Assembly (NCBI RefSeq): GCF_035582795.1
Contig: NC_134365.1
Span: forward strand, 126,457,577-126,521,576
DNA length: 64,000 nucleotides
Reading direction: 5' to 3'
Source: Mycteria americana
Taxonomy: Eukaryota > Chordata > Aves > Ciconiiformes > Ciconiidae
Shown here: piece by piece, positions 1 to 10,643 of the stretch
How the letters are laid out: every line of letters begins with the position of its first letter
Numbering within the stretch: position 1 is the stretch's first letter
Translations under genes and position numbers: made by a program
Notes under the pieces: generated by a model
Told to the model about the DNA's origin: nothing
Databases searched by the model: none
The model's input: only the letters and a program-made list of their open reading frames with translations

Positions 1-561
1 GAGTGTTGCCAGTGGGTGAAGGGAGGTGATCCTTCCCCTCTACTCAGCACTGGTGAGACTTAGAGTGCTGTGTCCAGTTCTGGGCTCCCCAGTACAGGAG
101 AGACATGGAGCTACTGGAGAGAGTCCAGCAAAGGGCCACCACGAAGATGATGAAGGGACTGGAGCATCCCTTCTGTGAGCAAAGGCTGAGAGAGCTGGGA
201 CTGCTCACCAGAGAGAAGGCTCAGGAGGGATCTCATCCATGTGTACAAATACCTGAAGGGAAGGTGCAAAGAAAATGGAGCCAGGCTCTTTTCAGTGGTG
301 CCCAGTGGCAGGACCAGAGGCAGTGGGCACAAATTGAAACACAGGAGGCTCCATCAGAACACCAGGAAATTTTTTTTTTTACTGTGAGGGTGACGGCACT
401 GGCACAGTTTGCCCAGAGAGGTTGTGGAGTCTCCATCCTTAGAGGTAATCAAAAGCCACCCAGACATGGTCCTGGGCAACTGACTCTAGGTGGCCCTGCC
501 TGAGCAGGGGTGTTGGACCAGATAACCTCTAGAGGTCACCTCCAACCTCAACCATTCTGTG
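1..561 (+). mobile_element. CR1 LINE 3' fragment, plus orientation, cut by window start
   Basis: This is the 3' part of a chicken repeat 1 (CR1) non-LTR retrotransposon. The stretch runs from a clause around 70-100 (tccagttctgggctccc) through 'gagagagtccagcaaagggccacc' style sequence at 117-141 to the typical 3' end at 505-561, where 'ttggaccagataacctctag' is followed by 'ccaacctcaaccattctgtg'. In intact elements this region encodes the C-terminal end of the reverse-transcriptase polyprotein and the short 3' UTR. Here the reading frame is broken: an open frame at 105-503 keeps only pieces of it in order, so it is dead. The terminal 8-bp repeat is present about once. The 5' end lies outside the window, or the copy is truncated as most CR1 copies are. 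Identification rests on recognising the family consensus and is secure at family level; the subfamily is not assigned. Confidence 0.93.
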
Positions 562-3500
562 AAAAATTATTTGAGCCTAGATTTTGATTGAGAGTTTTTG
601 ATAAATCACCTTTTTCAATAGGTGATTTCACTTTCACAGGTTTTAGAACACAAAATTGAAAATGTGAACTTTGGGAGTTTTTCCAGTTCGCAACACTTCT
701 GTTTAATAATTCCTACTAATTTCTGCTTAAAAAGTACTTGAAAATTAAATGATCCATAATTTTCAGATTACCAGTCCTTGAAAACATTCAGGATATCAGT
801 TTTCTTTCCCTACTCTGCACAAGGAAAAAAAAAAATCTCAAAACCTCCTCTGGGATAAAACAAATAATTTCCTTCCTACTCCCTATCATTAAGTCCCCAA
901 GTGAAATACTGGCACCAACAGAATCAACAGAAGATTACCACTCACAATTGCCTTAGGAAGGCAATATCCTTATGGATTTTATTATGCTCTCCATTTTAAG
1001 TATAAAGAATTTATTTTTACACTGATAGAATCTTTCAAAGCAGTAAGCTTTCTGAAGTTCAGTCTCTGTGAAGTTACTAACCTTTTTAATTAATGCCATG
1101 AAGGCACTCAAATCTCTTTTGTATAATACAGTGAATTTAAATAAGTTAAAACAAAAAAAAAACCCTTTACTAATAAGTTCTCATTCTCTGATTCCTAGGA
1201 ATTATTCGCAGGCAGTCTTGCCAAAACTGTATGACTTTATATCCACCAAGCCTGCCTTTAGCACCTTCAAATGGGGCAGAATTTCACCTGTCTTCATTGC
1301 CAATGTGATAAGGTCTATTGGATGTTACTACACATATCTCAAAACCTAGGGATGCATAAGTAGAATTTAGTATACTCTTGAGAGGATATCATTCAGTCTT
1401 CATGCTGAATTTTCTCATGCTGGGAGATTCAAATTAGACTTTTCAAGCTATTTTAACTATTTTTGACATGTAATATATAATTAGATGTACAAAATAACAC
1501 AGTGTTAGTTATCTTGTCACAAGTTTGACAAGATCACAAAGCATATTAGCTAAGCGGTGTTTAGCTCCCCACCTTTACTCATTAAGGAAGGATTGGTAGG
1601 GTGGAAACCACAGCTAACGCTGGGTTCAGAGAGCATGACTCAAGGAAAAAGATTTGCCTAAGGTGGCCTCTGGCTTAGTGAATAAAGAGACTGCAAGAGG
1701 TAAAGAAGCCCTAGGAGAAAAAGGGCAACAGATTGATGCAGTAAGCTGTTTAAGATAGTATCTAATTTGTGAGCAAGGGGTCATAGCCTGAGACTCCCTG
1801 CCCTGGTAGCAAACACATTACATTGTGTAGACAGACTGTCTGTTTAAAAAAGTGGCTGTAGTGCAAAAGAAATATTCAAAGTCAGCACTGGATGTGTAAA
1901 AAGAGTGCCTGCAAGATGGCTGGACACACTTTTCCAAAGGAAGAAGTTGGAAAGGTGCTGTTACTAATTAGATTTGAACAATAGAAAAGGGGCTGATTAT
2001 TTTTCAAGACTTACAGGAATAGGCTTTGGTGGACCAGATGGTCTTCTGCCCTGAAACACTCCTGTCTATTTTGAAATAAAGATCTGTACTTAGCCCTCCA
2101 GAAGAAGAGTAAATTGGGTGCTGGGTGTGCAATACAGCTTTTCTGTCACTATATAGACAACATAACACCTTAGTGAAAGAACCATGTGAGAGGTAGGGAA
2201 TGGAAAGCATCTACCACAGCACATAGTGCAGAGTAAGTCCCCTGCAGCTCTGCAGCCACTGTTCAGAGCTGGATCCAGGAATAGGACATACAGGAGCCTC
2301 TGGTATTCAGAACTGGTCAACAAGAAGAGATATTTTACTGCCTAATTCAGTCTCCAGGTAACAGCGCCCACTGCCAGGGAACTTCTTCATTTAAAATCTG
2401 AGGTTCTTAAAAGTTTAATCCCATACAATGCACGTTCCTTTCTTAGCCCCGAAAGGCATGAGAAGCCACGTATTGCTCACAATTGTAATGTGTAACCCAC
2501 CCCTCACCTCACCTACCAATGACTTACTTACAATTGCAGTGAGCCTTCAGTGTGTGTCAGTCCCTTGTACAGATTTGAAGGGACTCCATACAGTTGTCAG
2601 CAATGTTATCAGAGGCAGTACATTCACTTGCTTTGGCAATGTTGTCCTAGCCTGTCATGATGATTATTCATTTGTGTCTTTCCAGTGCAAAACAGTGACA
2701 TTAATATTCTTTTTCTCCATCCTTCTGAAAGCTGCAGATGGTACTGCTTCTTCTGCCTCATTAGATGATGACCTGATGAAGAAAATCCTAAGATCATGGA
2801 GATATTTGATGTGCCATTGTGGTTTGCAGCTGCTTTTGTCTTTGCTGTGCATCATGACCTCTTGTAATCACTTTGTTCAAGGCAGGAGATACTCTAGTTT
2901 GTAAAGGCTTCAATTACCCACAGACTGCTCAGTTATATTGAAGGACACAGTGGGACTGCCTTGTCAGTAAGAGGTCCTCAGTTTGTTCTGCATGCTTATA
3001 CTTTGTGTCTCTTTCCAGCCGTTCCTAAATATTCATACTGTAAGTATAGTACCAATCAAGTACTGCTGATCGCTTTAAAAGAGATAGCAATGAGATCACC
3101 TTGCCCTTTGTGTAAAACCATAGCAATCAGAACAACTTTCAAGTCAGTGAACTATAGTAATAACGTACTTCATTTTCAGGCCAGATCTTACAAATTCTAA
3201 GAAACTGAGCCCACTAAGGTCAGTGGGAAATTGAAAACGGGGGATCAACTACAAAGGGAAAGGGACCAACTCCTAGACAGGCTATATAACCATAGGCATT
3301 GTCAACCCAGCCATTACAGTGCCCTGCTTCAGGGATTGTGAGAGTCATACCCAGCTTGACTGTTCTTTTGTATATATTTAAGTAGAGCATGGCAATGAAA
3401 ACAAATGTAGTAGATGCCATGATGCCTTCCAGAGTCTGCAGGCAGCCTGAGCAGCAGCTTTGAAACAGCTCTGTCACCGACGGGTGTTAAAGCAAGACCT

Positions 3501-4439
3501 ACCCATAACATTCCTCCTTTAACAACACCCCCACTCTAATGTCTGTCTAGCAAAAGAAGCCACGAACATTGACAGCCTATCAAGATATGCTATGTGGCTG
3601 CTAAACTCTGGAAAGAAAGCCTGCCTTTCTGTCTCTCCAGGGCATGTGGGAGCCCTGGATGTTTCAAAGAGGAAAAGGAGTCCTTCCCTGAACCTGCAGT
3701 TGAAGATTAGCAACGACTGCAGAACACCATCAGATAAAAGAGGGAGGCAGACAGTGTACAGTGGCTGTTCTAGCTTCCTCTGGGAAGTAGATCAGCAGCT
3801 GATCAGCACCAGAGCTCATACTTTTGACCTATACTGTATTGTTCTCAGTCTTAGCCCAAGGGCCAAACCAAAATATTTACTATTCCACGTATTGGTCACA
3901 TTACACCAAACAAAGCTGTTGCCAAATAGCATGCCCACTTTGAATCAACCTAAATGGAATGCAAGAAGCCAGTTAAAAAATAGTTTAATTACTTTTTGTC
4001 AATCTAACATCCATGATCCAGTCCAAGATAGATATTAAATCTCTAACCAAGATGCAAAAACTCCATTCAAAGTTTGTAACTGCAGCAACCAAAGCTATCA
4101 GCTCACATGGTCAAGGTCAAAGTGCTTCCCATAGTGCGCTGCCCTGCACTGTGGAAGCCAAAGGAAGGAGAAGAGGAATGGAAGTGTTCCACAGAGCAAA
4201 CCTAGTGAGTCCACTGGCACAAGGGTAACAGAAAAGCAGCGCAGTCTGCACCCTCTTTCATTGCTTTTTGAGAAAGAATTGCCTGGGCTGCACAGAACAC
4301 ATATCTGCAGCTGCTGGCAGCCTGCATAAGGAAAGCAAGATCTAGGTGCGTTCCAGGGAAAGAGACCACCCTCCCTATGGTCCAACTGGTTCACCACTGA
4401 AGCAAGTAGCGGGCTAGTCTCCTGCCAACCTGCTATCTA
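562..4439. other. No gene recognised; mostly unique AT-rich sequence
   Basis: I see no recognisable gene here. Open frames at 2428-2904 (158 codons) and 3592-4038 (148 codons) have no recognisable domain and no exon-like boundaries, and are taken as chance frames. Short A runs occur near 824-835 and 1152-1161. A stretch at about 3205-3240 (actgagcccactaaggtcag) resembles a widespread old amniote repeat motif, but it is too short to call. Nothing else stands out. Confidence 0.6.
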
Positions 4440-4905
4440 CAATAGGATTACACAGAAAGACAGCCTGGACAGGACAGGAAGCAGGGAGCCACAAGGGATT
4501 CCCACAGGGCCTGGCCAGCCCACCATCACCAGCAAAGATACAAAGCAGACCAGAGATGGTGGCCAGGCCCAACCAAGAGTCCAGATCATCAGGCAAGTTC
4601 ATGGCAATGAGAAAGATTCAAGGTCAATGTAGGAAGTCAATCCACAGGTCAGGTCTTGTGATTGCCAGGCAGGTCTGAGGTCAAGCCAGGAAATCAGCCT
4701 GTAGGTCCTGGTTTGGATCAGCAGGGTTCATGACTAGGCAGAGACATGGCTGTAACCAAGCTGCAAACCAGCACTCCTACAGCATCATTCAAGCAGGTAA
4801 TGAAGGCCCAGGACTGGGCTTAAATAGGCTCCTGGTGATGTGGGTGGATGCCACAGATGAAGCTGGTCAGGCAATTAAGACCTGTTAGTGTCCCCACAGC
4901 CATGA
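4440..4905 (+). repeat. Unclassified interspersed repeat, family A, copy 1
   Basis: This segment is clearly related to the reverse complement of 14640-14945. Shared blocks in the same order include 'gcagggagccac', 'caaccaagagtccagatca', 'caaggtcaatgtaggaagtc', 'aatccacaggtcagg' and 'gccaggcaggtc'. The similarity covers roughly 300 bp with scattered substitutions and small gaps, so the two are diverged copies of one dispersed repeat. Internally, short blocks around 'aggtcaagccag' and 'caggtc' recur imperfectly. The right part (4770-4905) is assigned only by continuity. It has a TATA-like 'cttaaatagg' at about 4820 and a 'ccacagccatgaca' end near 4905, which would suit an LTR, but I cannot show termini, duplicated target sites or a coding part. 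Orientation is arbitrary. Confidence 0.6.
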
Positions 4906-7414
4906 CACTAAGTGTGGTTGGAGGGTAAGATTCCTGTGTGGTTTTTCTACCAATACTGTGTGCAAGTAACAGAAAATTCTATTTTCCTGGTGTATTCTGT
5001 GTGTTTTTTCACCAAAGTTGGTTGGTACAAGTCATCAGAGTACTTTATTGTCAGAACAACTGTCAAAAGTCATCCAGGAATAAATCATTCAATTTTCTGT
5101 ACTTAGAACAAATGGTTTGTGAGCAAGGAGAGCCAACAAACTATCACATTTTAGTATAAGACACCTACGTATCAGGTGCCTGGGTCTTGTCTTTTCAACA
5201 AAACTCTACTTTTACTATTTGATAATTTATTAATTTGAGTTTTAGAGCCTACTGTCTGTATGTACTGTGTTCCTGCAACATTCATTGTTTTTCCAAATAA
5301 CATGATTTGTTAAAAACTCATTTTTCTCAAAACTGCTGCTCAGATAAAGAAGCAAAACCAAAACAAGATGGGAAGGGGGAGGAAGGGAGAAGCTCTCTGG
5401 GCATTAGATAATTTTTGCCTTATCTCATTAGTACTTCAGAGAGGTTTTGTAACTGCTTTTGGATCTCATTCTTGTCTTTCTCTAGGATCTCTCCACTTTG
5501 TAGAACGTAGCTATGTGATGTTAAGGAGTCATATATTGTTGTAGCAGTAAATTATTTTCAGCTTCATTTTTAAGCTTGTGTAACCATGCTTGCTGCCTGT
5601 ATGTCTGCCCCTTCTGTCCCCAATTACTTCTGAATCCCTTGTTTTGTAGTCACCACCACATTTCACAGAACTGGACAGATCTCACTGACACAAAGTTCCC
5701 ACAAGCTTTGTGAAAACAAGCGGGCCAAGAGAGGAGACAGGATGAACTCAACGTTTATTAGGCATCAGAGAATCCATAGTAAGGTCAGGTCTGAGCCTTA
5801 CTTACTTACATGCACCTACATGTGTTAACAAAGAGAGGCAGATTTCAGAAGTATTACAGTTACCTTCTTTTTCTGGTGAAGGTTATGTTGCAATCTGACA
5901 AGTAAAAATGTCTTTATTTATTCTTCCTTTTAACTGGTTCTTCAAGGCCTCTTCAGCATGGAAATTGTGATGACAGTCATTTTCCAGCAAAGACATGGGC
6001 AACGTTGCTACATTGCTGGATTTGCACCTTTGTATACACTGGCTGTCTTAGGCACTTCTGTCACTTGCTGCACACTAAGATGTCAAGCTTATTTCAACAA
6101 GCTGAGTGTGAAAAGCAACATTAGGAAAGCTACAGGGGGATTCTTGTGGTGTTTAGTGTAATTTGACAGCTACAGTTACAGAGGACCCATTGTGCCACAT
6201 GGCTGCTCTCCTCTCACCTCCTGCAAGCCCTCCATGGCCACCAATGCACAAGGAATCGGCACGTAGGGTCTTCTGCTCACTGCAGAGAATTGCATCCACA
6301 GGTGCAAGGGAACTTTACAAATTCAGCAGCTGACTTTGCAGCAAGGTCATAGGTATGGGGCTGGGCTTTCTGTGAGGTCCTGGGACCCTGTGGTTGCTTG
6401 ATCAACATATATACGTGAATGTGATTCTTCCCTGCATAAAGGGATGCCCGCTTTGCTGGGACCATTCACAGACTTCTGTAACCTTAATGATTTCCTGACA
6501 ATACTTCACTGATCTTTATTTTAAAAAGTAAAAGTCCCCATATCTCTGTGGTCTCTTAGGACACGTTATCCTGTAGAAATAAGCAGAAAGAAATATGTTG
6601 CAGGTGACAATGACAAGCCTGCTTTCTCACTACACCCAGCATGCTCCGACATAGGCACCTTTCTGAGTGGCTAAACCTTCAGGACATAGGTATGTAGAGT
6701 GAGAGGATGGTCCTGCTTTTTGTGGCATTGACGTGATTTTCTCTGACATCAAATTCTTCATCAGTTGACCTCTAGTAAATCAGAGGAAATCCCATAGGCA
6801 TGCATCCTACCTTCCTTGCTTTAGATGCAGATTCACATGCTTGCTCACCAATGCACTCATGCCAGTGCCTTTACTCTTCCAGCACATGGGCAGCTATATA
6901 GAAAGGTCAAATCAAACACCACTGGCATTCCTGATAAACATTATTTTACAAATGGGTAAACATGGACAGTCAGGAAATACATGTTCAGAAAATGCATAAT
7001 AAAAAATGCATGATTCTTCAATATTCAGGAGGATAAGCTTGTCTTTGTGATGACTGCCTTAGCAAGAAAAATAATGTTTAAGTCATTAGCATTGTCTCTG
7101 GCCCAGATTCAGGAAGCTTATATTCCACCTAGCTCTCTCTGTGTTCCCTGCTAGTGGTCCCAGGCTTTCAAAAATGCCAAGCCAATGGCAAAGACAAGGC
7201 AGAGGCTCCCAGTAGTAGTTCAAGGCACTCTGGTCTAGTCACAGCATTGGGTCACTAACAGAAAGGACAGCCCACTGTCAGGGAATGCAAACAGGGCAGA
7301 GAGAGGAGACTGAGTGCTCAGGTCTTGCCTAGCCCCAGAGCTACCATGTCTATGACTCCCCTGGGACTGAAGAAAGGCAAATGGCAGATCTCTGTCACTT
7401 GTTAGGATGACAGT
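4906..7414. other. No gene recognised
   Basis: I find no gene. Open frames are below 75 codons and unrecognised. A block at about 5690-5830 contains 'aactcaacgtttattaggc', loosely reminiscent of LTR polyadenylation regions, but nothing else supports an LTR. The rest looks like unique, moderately AT-rich sequence running up to the sharp CR1 terminus at 7415. Confidence 0.55.
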
Positions 7415-7900
7415 ATCATAGAATCATAGAATCACAGAATAGTTTGTGTTGGAAGGGACCTTTAAAGGCCATCTAGTCCAACCCCCTTGCAATGAGCAGG
7501 GACATTTTCAACTAGATCAGGTTGCTCAGAGCTCCATCCAACCTGACCTTGAATGTTTCCAGGGATGGGGCATCTACCACCTCTCTGGGCAACCTGTTCC
7601 AGTGTTTCACCACCCTCATTGTAAAAAAATTTCTTCCTTATATCTGGTCTAAATCTACCCTCTTTTAGTTTAAAACCATTACCCCTTGTCCTATCACAAC
7701 AGGCCCTGCTAAAAAGTTTGTTCCCATCTTTCTTATAAGACCCTTTAAGTATTGAAAGGCTGCAATAAGGTCTCCCCAGAGCCTTCTCTTCTCCAGGCTG
7801 AACAACCCCAACTGTCTCAGCCTTTCTTCATAGGAGAAATACATAGTATGTAGAACATTTTTCTGGTTCATCCCTCCACTCCACTGCAATATATAAATAA
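7415..7900 (-). mobile_element. CR1 LINE 3' fragment, minus orientation
   Basis: This is a 5'-truncated CR1 retrotransposon read on the minus strand. Its 3' terminus lies at 7415-7440, where three tandem 8-bp units (atcatagaatcatagaatca and onward) form the hallmark CR1 end. Next comes 'ggaagggacctttaaaggcc' and 'catctagtccaacccccttg', then the region for the end of the reverse-transcriptase polyprotein. On the minus strand, within 7665-8036, the translated segment E-E-R-L-R-Q-L-G-L-F-S-L-E-K-R-R-L and then G-D-L-I-A-A-F-Q-Y-L-K-G is readable, a typical CR1 C-terminal signature. The left frame is interrupted by stops, so the copy is inactive. The similarity fades at about 7880-7900. This copy has a different 3' end from the one at the window start and belongs to a different CR1 subfamily. 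Confidence 0.94.
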
Positions 7901-8203
7901 CCTGTTCAGCCAAATCCCTGTTTACTAGGGAGTTAGCAAACCCAGTAGACCAATGGAGGTGAGGCTGCCGCAGCTCCATACCCCCAGGTCCAACCTGTAG
8001 CAAAGCCGACCATGTTTTCTCAACAAGCGTGCACATAAAGGCACATATACACTACATGTACACATACGCAGGACAGCACAGGCACACAAAGCTAGCAATC
8101 ACACCCTGACATACGCACCCACACTCGTTCCAGTCGCTGGCACCACGGACACACAGGCCCTCCAACCCACGGTCCCAGTCCAGCTGCTGGCACCCAGACC
8201 TCC

Positions 8204-8245
8204 ATACACACACACACACACACGTGTGCGTGCACGCACACACAC
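8204..8245. repeat. CA microsatellite, uninterrupted purine-pyrimidine alternation
   Basis: A CA run passes without a break into 'cacgtgtgcgtgcacgcaca', giving 42 bp of strict purine-pyrimidine alternation. Such tracts, especially with CG steps, are prone to the left-handed Z form and to length variation. Confidence 0.9.
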
Positions 8246-8770
8246 TCACACATACATGTACAGGGAACGGAGAGCCCCTCACCCAAGAGTTAAAAAGGAG
8301 TTTAATAAGGAGATGGGACAGACTTCGTTGATCAGGCGCAGGGCAAGGACAGACATACTGACCAGCCACTGTTCACACACAGCTGACCCTTTTTGTCCCC
8401 TTAACCCTCTATTCTCCAACACTTGTTCCTCCCCAAACCACCTTGATCCCTCCCCTTCCCCACATTTGGTTCCTCCTCAAACATCTCATACTGTCTTATG
8501 CAATGCCAAAATGTTCTTTCCTTGCATCCTGTGATGTGCCCCATATCCATGCAGGCAGCAGTCCCTTCAGTCTGCAAGGCACTCCAGAGAGCCTCTCCAT
8601 TGACGCAGTGGGTGGATGTCCCCCAGCCCATGAGGCTGAGGCTCTCCTGGCATAGCTGGGGTGGGGTGATGGTGGTAGTAGAAGCTCCCTTCCTCTAGAA
8701 GACTGGGGTTCACCTGCCCACCATTGCCGCTCCGTGATCCTTCATCCATGAGCACAAGTGTGTGTGCCAT

Positions 8771-8913
8771 TTGTGTGTATTGAGATGAGCTTTTTCTGGG
8801 CTGAGGGCTCTCCTGTGATGGGCATGGGACTACTGGGCTCAGGGTATAATTCAGGTTCCCCTGCCTGCCATTGTTCCTCTGTGCTCTTTTGTGTGTGCGG
8901 AGATGAGCTTTTT
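8771..8913. repeat. Pair of 25-bp direct repeats, 118 bp apart
   Basis: The 25 bases at 8771-8795 and at 8889-8913 both read 'ttgtgtgt', three variable bases, then 'gagatgagcttttt'. They differ at only about three adjacent positions. They lie in the possible LTR-like repeat, where duplicated U3 blocks would be normal, but they may be an independent local duplication. Confidence 0.75.
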
Positions 8914-9461
8914 TTATCACATAACCTGACAATGTCCTGCATATATACATTCTTATATTACTGTTCCTGATAGCATCGTCCTTTGTCATACATCTCCTTT
9001 AGTCCAGTGACACTCCTGAGAGCAAATACCAACAAAGGAGAGAGCATATTCTCTTGGCTGCCAGACTAAGAAAAGGGTAGCAGAGTTATTTCTTAGAAGG
9101 GAAGATCTGATTCTCCACTCTTTGCTTAGGCCATCTGCATCTTGAAACAAAAGCAAAGTTCGCAGCATTCAGGTATATCCTATTACACAGTTGTGCTAGC
9201 AGAGCAGCCACAGAACTGGAATAGCCTGACATCTCCTTTGGTGTCCTTGGGTATCTCTGATACCCAGGCTAAATGGGTGTCAGTGCCAGACTGCTCTTCT
9301 TCCACTGCTCTCAGCAACGTAAGTGGCTGACATAGGTGAACTACCCAGGAGGTGCCTTTGCTTATGTTGGGATCCAGCCTTTGGGAACCTGGAGAGTAAG
9401 AAGGTAGAAAGTAATTTAGCCCTTTCCCAACCCCCTAGGCTCTGTGACAGAGCTTGGTCAG

Positions 9462-9489
9462 ACCCATGGTGTGGGACCCATGGTGTGGG
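9462..9489. repeat. 14-bp tandem duplication
   Basis: Two perfect adjacent copies of acccatggtgtggg are followed by a partial third ('atccctgg'). No function is apparent. Confidence 0.9.
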
Positions 9490-10605
9490 ATCCCTGGTTC
9501 TCCCCTACTTCTTGCATTTGCTATGAGGAAAAGTGAAGAGGTGAATCACTGTGCATCACTGTGCCACCACAACCTCTATGTTTGTATTCCTCTACACACA
9601 CCATATAATAACCCTGGGAAGAACAAATGTGTCCATGAACACTATGTACTTCTGGTGCAGGTATAAAATAACTAAATGGTCAGGCTGAAAAAGTCAAGAT
9701 GAACCAAAATAGAATTCCCAGAGCTGATTTCCTCACAGCACAAAGGTAATGGAAAGAGATGAAGAATATTGTTAGACCTGCACAATAGTTCAGTTATTTC
9801 TAAAATGACATTGATTTCTATGACAATTTGTTTTATTGACATGGACAAGTTTTTCCTGGTCACCTTGAACTGAGTTTCAGCTTCACTCACAGGACTAGCA
9901 GCAACCACTACAGTTATATATCATGGACCAGGTTCTCAGACGGTGTAAATCAGGGTAGATCCACAGACTAGCCCCAGGCCTGAGAAAGTTTATAAATGCT
10001 GTTCACCTCTTTCTGTGCTAATCATGGCTTCTTTCCTTGTGATCACAGTGGTATCAACACATACTTTCCTGCCCACATGCATATTTTGTGGAATCACTAG
10101 TCTACTGAGTTTTGTTTGCCTTTTTTTTTTTTTAGACAATCAGCTAAATTATATTCTGCTATTTACTAAGTAGCAATTGTCTTCTGAATCCTGTTGTTAG
10201 GTAAAAAATGAGCTACTATCTTGGAAACTGTCTCAGTGAAAACATGCCTGTGAAAGAACAGTTACGCTGCATATCCTGGAAATGGCATAACCACCTACAG
10301 AACATACACAGGACTGTCCTGCTGGCACAGCTGTGCCATTTACTGAGGCCCTGAAGAGCATGAAACTTCATTGCTGTCACTGCAATGTTAGAACCATCGG
10401 ATTATCTCCTTACCAGAAGGACCGAAGGCATCCTTTTATTCTCGTTTGTGAATGTTTCGCACCAACTGCAGATGATTAATCCTTAAATATGGGTATTAAG
10501 ACCCACCTTCTGTTTCTTAAATAGCTTTAAGGACTCACACAGTGCTCCAACTTTTCTGTTTCAGAGCTTAGTTTTGTACCAGCCTTAGTGGAGTATCCAT
10601 CCTCA

Positions 10606-10643
10606 CTGTAATTACTTCCTGTAATTACACCTGTAATTACTTC
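10606..10643. repeat. Three tandem copies of a TAATTA-containing 12-13-mer
   Basis: Three consecutive units begin with ctgtaattac, at 10606, 10619 and 10631; the first and third are 13 bp ending in ttc and the second is 12 bp ending in ac. Each unit contains the TAATTA core bound by many homeodomain proteins. A chance minisatellite is equally possible. Confidence 0.85.

Larger units (their letters stand above)
7960..8990 (-). repeat. Possible LTR-like repeat, family B, copy 1 (limits uncertain)
   Basis: From 7960 the sequence 'tgaggctgccgcagctccat' followed by 'acccccagg' and, about 30 bases on, 'accatgttttctc' resembles 53889-53946, so a dispersed repeat with a sharp TG edge begins here. 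Read on the minus strand the edge would be the 3' CA terminus of an LTR. 'tttaataagg' at 8299-8308 would then give an ATTAAA polyadenylation signal about 340 bp inside, and a pair of 25-bp direct repeats at 8771-8795 and 8889-8913 would lie in the U3 region. The right border is not visible and no target-site duplication was found. It starts only about 60 bp from the truncated 5' end of the CR1 copy. Only the left 70 bp are supported by a second copy; the LTR reading is inference. Confidence 0.35.

Noticed and set aside
105..503. 132-codon open frame at the window start
   Set aside because: It lies inside the CR1 3' end and is a decayed, frame-mixed remnant of the LINE polyprotein, not a host gene.
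2428..2904. 158-codon frame with hydrophobic stretches
   Set aside because: No family recognised, no start context or exon borders, and the composition follows the surrounding T-rich DNA.
7665..8036. 123-codon minus-strand frame
   Set aside because: Its C-terminal part is CR1 reverse-transcriptase tail and its N-terminal part is the neighbouring repeat, so it is a chance fusion across a repeat border.
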